From JANNAT01 sp043766915 (lineage in GTDB: Bacteria; Pseudomonadota; Alphaproteobacteria; Rhodobacterales; Rhodobacteraceae), in NCBI GenBank assembly GCA_043766915.1, contig JAYUHO010000228.1:1-11951 (forward strand): DNA of 11,951 bases, read 5' to 3'. The notes under the pieces were generated by a model. It made no database searches. It was not told where the DNA came from and saw nothing but the letters and a program-made list of their open reading frames with translations. Every line of letters starts with the position of its first letter. The first letter of the stretch is position 1. Shown piece by piece: positions 6,699 to 11,951 of the stretch. The position numbers and the translations under genes were made by a program.

Positions 6699-6901
6699 AC
6701 CATAAACCTTATCCAACGATAAAACCCCGACACGCGGCAGGTCCTTATAATTACTACGGCATAGAAAGCGAGGATGCCACCTGCCCCGGTGAAATTATCT
6801 GTGGGTATCGGCGAACAGATGCTTAAAGCGTTTTTCCGTTGCAGGGAATCGTAGTCGACACCGGCAACACGCGCCTACTTCGCGTGGTGAAAACACTGCC
6901 G
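6699..6901. other. Gap between dehydratase and yjbH on the minus strand
   Basis: No gene is seen in these 203 bp. A small dyad CACGCG-N7-CGCGTG occupies 6868-6886, shortly after the dehydratase stop, but lacks a T-run. An AT-rich TAATTATAA on the minus strand near 6747-6755 might serve as a -10 element for yjbH, but no matching -35 was found. Confidence 0.5.
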
Positions 6902-8899
6902 TTAACCGCGGTCGTTCGACACCAGCGTCAATCGCGGCGGGTCAATTTGGCGCGGCTCGGGCAGGGACAACGCCTGCGCTTCGTGGCGCTGCCAAACATG
7001 ATCAACGATCTCACCATAGGGTTGATATCCGGTCGGGGCATCAACCAGGATCCGGCGGATCTGATCCAGATTATTGGCATCACAAGCGACCGCCAGGGCA
7101 TCAAGAATACAAGCCAGCTCTTCCTGGGACTTGCTGATTTCCGTTGCCGTCATAATGCGGGGATGCGCGGTTTGTCGCGGATCATCCCCGATCAGCAACT
7201 CTTCATACAGCTTTTCGCCGGGGCGTAATTTGGTGAAAACAATCCCAATTTCGCCGCTTTCAACCTCAACCGACTGCACATCCGCAAACAGTACAGGTTT
7301 CAGCCCGTGCAGCCGCGCCATGCGTGCCGCCAGATCAGCAATCCGCACCGGCTCTCCCATGTCCAGCACGAACACATCGCCGCCCTGCGCCATTGCCCCC
7401 GCCTGAATAACCAATTGTGCCGCTTCGGGAATCGTCATGAAAAATCGGGTGATGTCCGGATGGGTCACCGTAATGGGCCCGCCTGCCGCAATCTGACGGC
7501 TGAACAGCGGGATCACAGATCCGGACGATCCCAGAACATTGCCGAACCGCACCATCGACACCACAGTTCCGGTGTTGGCTTTGGACCGCGCCATGGATTG
7601 GCACACCAGTTCCGCCAGCCGTTTTGACGCCCCCATGATATTGGTGGGCCGCACAGCCTTGTCCGTTGAAATCATAATGAACGAGTCAACTCCTGCGGCA
7701 ATGGCGGCTTCAACCACGGTCTTTGTGCCAAAGACATTGTTGAAGATGCCTTCTGCCACATTCTGTTCCACCAAAGGTACATGTTTGAACGCCGCCGCGT
7801 GATAAACCGTTTGCACGCCAAAAAGCCGCATCACGCTTTCAACCCGGCGCCTGATCTGCACCGATCCCAAAACGGGGCTGATCTTGACGTCCAGTTTATT
7901 GACGCACTTTATCGTCTGCAATTCTTGCTCGATCGAGTACAGCGCCAGTTCCGACAATTCAAAAAGCACCAGATGGCGTGGAGACTGGCGCAGAATCTGG
8001 CGACACAACTCACTGCCAATCGACCCCCCTGCCCCGGTCACCATCACGACTTTGTCTTTGATATTGGCCGACAGAAGATTGGCTTTCGGCGCAATGGGAT
8101 CGCGCCCAAGCAAATCTTCGATACCAATTTCGTTCAGGTCATCAATCCGCGCTTTGCCAGACATGATGTCGTCCAGCCCCGGAATGGTGCGCAGATGCAC
8201 CGGGTATTTCTCAAGCGATTTCAGGATTTCGCTTCGGCGCATATTTGTGGCCGATGGCACGGCCAGCAACACTGCCCGCACGCCATTCGCTTGGATCAGC
8301 GATTCGATCTGATCTGGCGGATACACCCGCAAACCACCCACCAGCGTGCCTTGCGCTTTTTTATCGTCATCAAAAAACGCGATGGGCTGATATTCCGTGC
8401 CTTGCCGCAACACCTGCAAAAGTTGCCTGCCCGCAGCCCCGACACCGTAAATCACAACGGGTTGCTTGCGCCTGTTAAGACTGTTTGCGACCCATTCCCG
8501 AAACCCAAAACGCGCACCACCAACGGCGAAAAACACCAAAATCGCATAGATAATCGGTACGGCGCGCGGCACAGGAAGATCTGCAAACTGCACCACCAGC
8601 GCAAGCGTCAGCCCCGACAGCGCCGATCCTAGAAAGATCGTCGCCAAGGCTTTGCTGGCAATATACCGGATCACAGCGCGGTAAAAGCCCAGCCGGACAA
8701 AGAACAAGATGGTCAGGGGAATGACGATAACCAGGCCAAGCCAAACCTTTGGATCGCGCAGAAATGACAAGCTATCAAGCCGCAGCCACATCGCAACGGT
8801 AAAGGAAATAGCCAGCAACATCACGTCGAACGGAACCTGAACGCTGCGCTTTTGTGCGCGACTAAGCCCAAGCAGGCGCAGCATATATGGCTTCATCAT
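6902..8899 (-). CDS. Membrane-anchored nucleotide-sugar 4,6-dehydratase (WbpM/CapD/PglF type)
   Basis: The product is about 665 residues from the ATG at 8899, which has GGGA four bases upstream. Alternative ATGs at 8923 and 8884 keep the same frame, so the exact start is uncertain. Four hydrophobic segments (about residues 24-40, 54-73, 84-104 and 114-131) anchor it in the inner membrane. A first Rossmann region follows with YGVGAAGRQ (about 151-159), then the catalytic SDR domain with TGAGGSIGSE (about 288-297). The active site reads STDKAVRPTNIMGASKR (about 411-427): Asp-Lys are present, and the usual YxxxK has Met in place of Tyr. That exchange is characteristic of the long WbpM/PglF class of UDP-GlcNAc 4,6-dehydratases. 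Such enzymes make 6-deoxy-4-keto sugar nucleotides for surface polysaccharides or glycans. Position upstream of yjbH in the same orientation supports a role in the same polysaccharide pathway. Substrate cannot be read from sequence. Confidence 0.88.
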   Translation of the reverse strand: MMKPYMLRLLGLSRAQKRSVQVPFDVMLLAISFTVAMWLRLDSLSFLRDPKVWLGLVIVIPLTILFFVRLGFYRAVIRYIASKALATIFLGSALSGLTLALVVQFADLPVPRAVPIIYAILVFFAVGGARFGFREWVANSLNRRKQPVVIYGVGAAGRQLLQVLRQGTEYQPIAFFDDDKKAQGTLVGGLRVYPPDQIESLIQANGVRAVLLAVPSATNMRRSEILKSLEKYPVHLRTIPGLDDIMSGKARIDDLNEIGIEDLLGRDPIAPKANLLSANIKDKVVMVTGAGGSIGSELCRQILRQSPRHLVLFELSELALYSIEQELQTIKCVNKLDVKISPVLGSVQIRRRVESVMRLFGVQTVYHAAAFKHVPLVEQNVAEGIFNNVFGTKTVVEAAIAAGVDSFIMISTDKAVRPTNIMGASKRLAELVCQSMARSKANTGTVVSMVRFGNVLGSSGSVIPLFSRQIAAGGPITVTHPDITRFFMTIPEAAQLVIQAGAMAQGGDVFVLDMGEPVRIADLAARMARLHGLKPVLFADVQSVEVESGEIGIVFTKLRPGEKLYEELLIGDDPRQTAHPRIMTATEISKSQEELACILDALAVACDANNLDQIRRILVDAPTGYQPYGEIVDHVWQRHEAQALSLPEPRQIDPPRLTLVSNDRG

Positions 8900-8990
8900 C
8901 ACATCCCAATCACACACGCTCATGACAGGCGGGTCTAACACAACTTTCAATCACAACTGCAACGTGCGTTAACACAAGAGGGTGGAAATG

Positions 8991-9003
8991 GACAGAACCT
9001 GTC
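8991..9003. repeat. Dyad GACAG-AAC-CTGTC
   Basis: Perfect 5-bp arms with a 3-nt spacer lie in the divergent promoter region. It is a possible regulator site; no regulator can be named. Confidence 0.35.
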
Positions 9004-9004
9004 T

Positions 9005-9026
9005 AATTTTAGGGGAATTTTAGGCG
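9005..9026. repeat. Tandem direct repeat AATTTTAGGGG / AATTTTAGGCG
   Basis: Two adjacent 11-bp units (9005-9015, 9016-9026) differ at one base. One helical turn spacing puts both copies on the same face of the DNA, as in sites for response regulators. Alternatively the TAAAAT hexamers on the minus strand are promoter elements. Confidence 0.5.
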
Positions 9027-9119
9027 AACGTAAGCAATAAATTGCACAAAGCCGCCCGACTGGCGGGGCAGTCGCGCCAATTTACAGCCCTGCGCGCGTT
9101 GGACTTAAGGCAGATTAAC

Positions 9120-9159
9120 CACCGCGTTCTAGTCTTGCGCCTCACACGCGGTGCTTTTT
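9120..9159 (+). promoter_or_regulatory. Hairpin plus T5 in the leader of the beta-helix gene, terminator/attenuator-like
   Basis: CACCGCGT (9120-9127) pairs perfectly with ACGCGGTG (9146-9153) across an 18-nt loop, followed by CTTTTT (9154-9159). The structure stands 38 bp before the ATG at 9198. If transcription starts upstream it would resemble an intrinsic terminator inside the leader, so conditional read-through is possible. The loop is long and the T-run short, so it may equally be an operator dyad or chance. Confidence 0.4.
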
Positions 9160-9171
9160 GCCGCCACCAGA

Positions 9172-9183
9172 TTGATCGATCAA
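9172..9183. promoter_or_regulatory. 12-bp palindrome TTGATCGATCAA at the ribosome binding site
   Basis: This perfect palindrome ends three bases before the GAGGAAG ribosome binding site of the gene at 9198. A protein bound here, or folding of the RNA, could affect expression. No regulator is identified. Confidence 0.45.
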
Positions 9184-9197
9184 CGTGAGGAAGCGGG

Positions 9198-11486
9198 ATG
9201 AATAAAGCAATTACGCAGGGTCTGGTTCTGATGCCGCCGCCATTTTCGGCCGGTCTTTCCCTTTGGTCGCGCGAAGATGGCAGGCCGGGCCAGGGATCTT
9301 ATGAGGCACAGCCAAATGCGGCCTATGTGCCGTCAGATCAGGATTTCGCGGGCTGTCTGGAACTGCAAAAGACCAGCTCTGTGCAAAAGCTGCGCTGTTT
9401 TCAGCAAATCCCCATTCAACCGGGCCTCTATCTGCGCGTGACGGCAAGGGTAAAAGCGATGAGCGGCGCGTTGCCTTCGGTTCGCATCGCCGCTTGGGCA
9501 GGCAACGGCTCGGGCGCAAATGTCACCACCGCAGTGCAACAAAGCACGTCCGTCGCCCTGACCAGCTATGGCAGCATTGTTACCGTCACCGCCATCATCG
9601 GATCGGGCAATCGCCAGGGCGTTAACATGGTTTGGGGAACCTCACCCGTCTATGGCCATTTCGGGCTTGATCTGACCGGGGCTACAGGGGGCGTGGTGCG
9701 CATCGACGATCTCATCATCGAAGACGTCACCAACGTCTTTCACTCTGAGATGTTCGATTGGCTGGACGTGCGCGATTATGGTGCCATAGGCGACGGCGTC
9801 ACCGATGACCGCGCCGCGTTTGATGCAGCGGATACGGCAGCATTGGGGCGCAGCGTGGTCGTCTCGCCGGGGGTTTATTTTATCGGATCGCACCTGACCT
9901 TTGAAAATCCGGTGAAATTTGAGGGCCGTATTGTAATGCCCGATGCGCAACGGCTGGCTTGCACCCGCAATTTCAATCTTGATACCTATGCCGCCGCGTT
10001 TGGGGCGGAATTGTTGGGGTTCAAAAAGGCCCTGCAAGCATTGCTTTACTTCACTGACCATGTTTCGCTTGATTTGAATGGCCGCAGGGTGGAATTGACC
10101 GAACCGATCGACGTGGCGGCTCTGGCAGGGCTGACCAGTTTCAGCCAGCGGCGGCTGTTGTCACATGGCCAGCTTACCGTCACACCGGGGGCCGCATGGA
10201 CAACGCAAACCGTGACGGCTGTGGCCACCTATTCCACCGCGCAATCGTCGCGCCTGACGGCTGTGGCCAATATCTCCAGCATTCCGGTTGGCGCGCGGGT
10301 CAGTGGCACGGGCGTCGGGCGCGAGGTTTATGTGACGTCAAAAAACATAGCCGCCGCAACGATTGAGTTAAGCATGCCCTTGGTCGCCGCCGCAGGCACA
10401 CGGACGTTCACCTTTGATCGGTATCGTTACATGCTCGACTTCTCGGGCTTCACCGACCTTTCCAAGTTTGAGATAACCAGCCTTGAATTTCTGTGCGGCG
10501 GCGTTGCCAGCGGCATAAATCTGGCACAGCAGGGCAGCGCCTTTCTGGTGACCGATTGCGTGATCAACCGGCCCAAAGACCGCGCGATCACCTCAACCGG
10601 GCGCGGCTGTCAGGATTTGCATCTGGATAACTGCCAGTTTATCTCGAACGAACAGGGGCTAAAGGCGCAAGACCGCAGCACTTTGGTGTTCAACACCAAT
10701 GCCAATGATATCAAGATCCGCAACAACCGCGCCGTGCGCTTTGCCCATTTCGGCATCGTCGCCGGGTCTGGCAGCATGTTTGTCGGCAACCACTTTTTTG
10801 GCGGAGATGAGGAAACCAACGGCGTACGCCGCGCTGGTATCGTGCTGACTTTGCCGAATTCGAAAACCTACTTCACTGGCAATTACATCGACAATTGCTT
10901 TATCGAACTGTCAAACGAACACGATGATCGCCCCGACTACAGCGCAGAATTTTCATTTGGCGGTGTAACGATGACGGGCAATGTGTTCACGGCTCAGGAC
11001 ACCGGCCCATGGTTTCGCTGGATCGTGATCACGCCGCGCGGTCCGGGGCATTTTATCAGCGGACTTTCTGTCACAGGCAACGTGTTTCGCACGCGCAACG
11101 GCGATATTGACCGGGTAGAAATGATCGACACCACTTTTTCAACATTGGCGTTCAACTCTTTCCGCAATGTGACGTTCGAGGCCAACACGTTCAACGGCGT
11201 GGTGCAGCCAACTGCCAGCCCGGTGATGGTGCAGCACACGCAAAACACCGCCGCTGACACTTGGGTGGTCGATGCCGCCGCCTATATGCCGTTTGGGGGT
11301 CGTGCGCGGAATGTGATGGGCTTGGTCACCGAGGGCCCCGTCAGCACCGCCACCAACGTCAATCAGTACACCATGCCTTATGTGTTGGTCGAGCAGGGGG
11401 TGAACCAGGCCTTTGTGCATGTGAAATGGCAAACGCCCGTCAAGGGGCGGGTGCAGGCCACGATCCGGTGCGACAACCCGGTTTGA
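9198..11486 (+). CDS. Right-handed beta-helix protein with pectate-lyase-3 / GH28-related motif
   Basis: The 762-residue product starts at ATG 9198 with a strong GAGGAAG site. There is no clear signal peptide or membrane segment. Residues about 1-180 form a beta-rich module resembling a carbohydrate-binding or jelly-roll fold, ending VRIDDLIIEDV. At 189-206 comes LDVRDYGAIGDGVTDDRAAF, the standard opening of Pectate_lyase_3 beta-helices (GH28/tailspike-like). Residues about 330-405 contain a Thr/Ala/Val-rich insertion with VSGTGVGREVYVTSK, a type seen in phage tail and surface proteins. Residues about 430-670 are solenoid coils with repeated TGNxF/NNxF steps (for example VTMTGNVF, LSVTGNVF), typical of beta-helix asparagine ladders. 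The family includes polysaccharide lyases, hydrolases and epimerases; catalytic residues cannot be assigned from sequence. Divergence from the dehydratase of the exopolysaccharide group suggests a role on that polymer: modification, trimming or binding. How it would leave the cell is unclear. Confidence 0.82.
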   Translation: MNKAITQGLVLMPPPFSAGLSLWSREDGRPGQGSYEAQPNAAYVPSDQDFAGCLELQKTSSVQKLRCFQQIPIQPGLYLRVTARVKAMSGALPSVRIAAWAGNGSGANVTTAVQQSTSVALTSYGSIVTVTAIIGSGNRQGVNMVWGTSPVYGHFGLDLTGATGGVVRIDDLIIEDVTNVFHSEMFDWLDVRDYGAIGDGVTDDRAAFDAADTAALGRSVVVSPGVYFIGSHLTFENPVKFEGRIVMPDAQRLACTRNFNLDTYAAAFGAELLGFKKALQALLYFTDHVSLDLNGRRVELTEPIDVAALAGLTSFSQRRLLSHGQLTVTPGAAWTTQTVTAVATYSTAQSSRLTAVANISSIPVGARVSGTGVGREVYVTSKNIAAATIELSMPLVAAAGTRTFTFDRYRYMLDFSGFTDLSKFEITSLEFLCGGVASGINLAQQGSAFLVTDCVINRPKDRAITSTGRGCQDLHLDNCQFISNEQGLKAQDRSTLVFNTNANDIKIRNNRAVRFAHFGIVAGSGSMFVGNHFFGGDEETNGVRRAGIVLTLPNSKTYFTGNYIDNCFIELSNEHDDRPDYSAEFSFGGVTMTGNVFTAQDTGPWFRWIVITPRGPGHFISGLSVTGNVFRTRNGDIDRVEMIDTTFSTLAFNSFRNVTFEANTFNGVVQPTASPVMVQHTQNTAADTWVVDAAAYMPFGGRARNVMGLVTEGPVSTATNVNQYTMPYVLVEQGVNQAFVHVKWQTPVKGRVQATIRCDNPV

Positions 11487-11493
11487 TCCGTAA

Positions 11494-11522
11494 GGGGGGG
11501 CTGCTTGATGCGCGGCCCCTTC
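11494..11522 (+). terminator. GC-rich hairpin downstream of the beta-helix gene
   Basis: GGGGCTGC (11497-11504) pairs with GCGGCCCC (11512-11519) with one G:U pair and a 7-nt loop. It is extended outward to 11494/11522 by G:U and G:C pairs. It lies 8 bp after the stop codon, but no T-run follows, so it may be a weak or factor-assisted terminator or a 3'-end stabiliser. Confidence 0.45.
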
Positions 11523-11527
11523 CCCCG

Positions 11528-11662
11528 ATGTCATCAAAGCCTTCATCCGTCCCGCCGACCACACTTGAAGCCGCGCGTTTGCGCAGATCATTGATTCGAT
11601 CACTTGGCCGATCTTTTGTCGGCGTACCCGCTTTTGCTGACGTGATTTTTGGTGGCGCATAA
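11528..11662 (+). CDS. Hypothetical 44-residue ORF, doubtful
   Basis: ATG 11528 to TAA 11660-11662 codes a small basic peptide starting MSSKPSSVPPTTLEAARLRR and ending FADVIFGGA. The codon usage looks normal for this genome, and a perfect 8-bp inverted repeat begins at its stop codon. Against it, no ribosome binding site is seen: the upstream bases are the C-rich side of the hairpin. It could be a remnant of a larger gene. I do not recognise it. Confidence 0.25.
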   Translation: MSSKPSSVPPTTLEAARLRRSLIRSLGRSFVGVPAFADVIFGGA

Positions 11663-11688
11663 CAGCGATTCACGTCGCAGATCGCTGT
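11662..11688. repeat. Inverted repeat ACAGCGAT-N11-ATCGCTGT
   Basis: Perfect 8-bp arms at 11662-11669 and 11681-11688 are separated by 11 nt. No T-run follows on either strand. It could be a termination hairpin for the small ORF or the flank of a lost element. Confidence 0.45.
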
Positions 11689-11740
11689 GGGACGGCAATT
11701 GCACGATCCAAACAAACAATATTTTCCATAAATTTTCTAT

Positions 11741-11776
11741 TTTTACAATATTTCTGTAAAATTATTTACAAATAAT
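11741..11776. repeat. Two adjacent dyads in an AT-rich island
   Basis: TTTTACA (11741-11747) and TGTAAAA (11755-11761) form a perfect 7-bp dyad with a 7-nt spacer. The next dyad, ATTATTT (11761-11767) with AAATAAT (11770-11776), abuts it. An ACAATATTTTC-like motif also occurs at 11716 and 11745. These lie upstream of the candidate promoter at 11795, so they may be binding sites for an activator or a silencing protein. Confidence 0.45.
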
Positions 11777-11794
11777 ATTAACAATTAAAACATC

Positions 11795-11822
11795 TTGATT
11801 AAAAATTTACGAAGCCTATACC
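11795..11822 (+). promoter_or_regulatory. Candidate sigma-70 promoter for the gene at 11910
   Basis: TTGATT (11795-11800), a 16-bp spacer and TATACC (11817-11822) fit a housekeeping-type promoter. Transcription would start near 11829, giving a leader of about 80 nt before ATG 11910. It is predicted by eye only. Confidence 0.5.
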
Positions 11823-11909
11823 AATTCTGGACTGAGCCCTCTGCCTGCCCTTGCGCAAGCCCTGCGGTGATGGCTTTACTGCTGTCCTCAGGGAAAAGGA
11901 GAAACCAGA

Positions 11910-11951
11910 ATGGTAGATCAGGGTCACGCGGCGGCGGTTTATCCCGCGTCG
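11910..11951 (+). CDS. Start of an unidentified gene, cut by the window edge
   Basis: ATG 11910 is preceded by AAAAGGAG eight bases upstream, the best ribosome binding site in the window. Fourteen codons are visible (MVDQGHAAAVYPAS) before the sequence ends. There is too little to assign a family. A candidate promoter and AT-rich upstream region suggest it is separately regulated. Its position beside the exopolysaccharide genes is the only hint at role. Confidence 0.65.
   Translation, partial: MVDQGHAAAVYPAS

Larger units (their letters stand above)
8900..9197. promoter_or_regulatory. Divergent regulatory region between dehydratase and beta-helix protein
   Basis: These 298 bp hold no gene and must drive both directions. 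From left to right they contain a GACAG-AAC-CTGTC dyad (8991-9003), an 11-bp tandem direct repeat (9005-9026), a hairpin with a T5 run (9120-9159) and a 12-bp palindrome (9172-9183) just before the ribosome binding site of the rightward gene. On the minus strand the direct repeat supplies two TAAAAT hexamers that could act as -10 boxes for the leftward gene, although no well-spaced -35 was identified. Confidence 0.6.
11487..11909. other. 423-bp region between beta-helix gene and the next gene
   Basis: It contains a GC-rich hairpin just after the stop (11494-11522), a doubtful 44-codon ORF (11528-11662), a second hairpin at its end (11662-11688), an AT-rich island of about 110 bp (11700-11812) with several dyads, and a candidate promoter (11795-11822) followed by a leader of about 80 nt to the ATG at 11910. 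Confidence 0.6.

Noticed and set aside
5925..6722. 265-codon plus-strand open frame opposite yjbH
   Set aside because: It is antisense to a gene with a signal peptide and family motifs. The Arg/Gln/His-rich peptide has no domain.
6868..6886. Dyad CACGCG-N7-CGCGTG as a terminator of the dehydratase gene
   Set aside because: No T-run on either side and the stem is only six pairs; too weak to call a terminator.
7781..8632. 283-codon plus-strand open frame opposite the dehydratase
   Set aside because: It is a shadow of the dehydratase, which shows full catalytic motifs in the other strand.
9104..9119. CtrA-like site TTAA-N6-TTAA upstream of the beta-helix gene
   Set aside because: The CtrA consensus needs a 7-bp spacer; this one has 6, so it is not reported as a site.
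11139..11660. 173-codon minus-strand open frame covering the beta-helix gene end and the 44-codon ORF
   Set aside because: Most of it is antisense to the beta-helix gene and it has no recognised motif.

Overview
The window looks like a chromosomal segment of an alphaproteobacterium, most likely of the Rhodobacterales (Roseobacter/Paracoccus relatives). Three things suggest this: the coding DNA is GC-rich with AT-rich spacers; the bhc genes of the beta-hydroxyaspartate (glyoxylate assimilation) cycle are present; and there is a YjbF/YjbH exopolysaccharide locus next to a WbpM/CapD-type sugar-nucleotide dehydratase. The assignment rests on recognised protein families only; no search was run.

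Left part (1-3404): a bhc cluster. The first codons of the IclR-type regulator bhcR run leftwards off the edge. Diverging from it are bhcB (dehydratase), bhcC (aldolase) and bhcD (iminosuccinate reductase). Two of the three enzymes are broken. bhcB has an amber codon at position 6. bhcD has a 13-bp tandem duplication that shifts the frame after about 30 codons. bhcA, which in the described Paracoccus cluster lies between bhcR and bhcB, is not there. Only bhcC is intact. This looks like a carbon-assimilation pathway caught in decay, unless the lesions are sequencing errors.

Middle part (3599-8899), all on the minus strand: a polysaccharide export/assembly group. In transcription order it holds a membrane-anchored nucleotide-sugar 4,6-dehydratase, a YjbH/GfcD-type outer-membrane barrel protein, a YjbF/GfcB-type lipoprotein translationally overlapped with it, and a small signal-peptide protein resembling YjbE/GfcA in design. 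It ends at a strong bidirectional intrinsic terminator at 3599-3627. A YjbG/GfcC gene is not present.

Right part (8900-11951): a 298-bp divergent regulatory region leads into a 762-residue right-handed beta-helix protein with a pectate-lyase-3 type motif. This is probably a polysaccharide-acting or polysaccharide-binding protein of the same exopolysaccharide programme. After it come a GC-rich hairpin, a doubtful 44-codon ORF, an AT-rich island with several dyads and a candidate promoter, and the first 14 codons of a further gene that runs off the right edge.

No tRNA, rRNA, CRISPR array, insertion sequence or attachment site was recognised.
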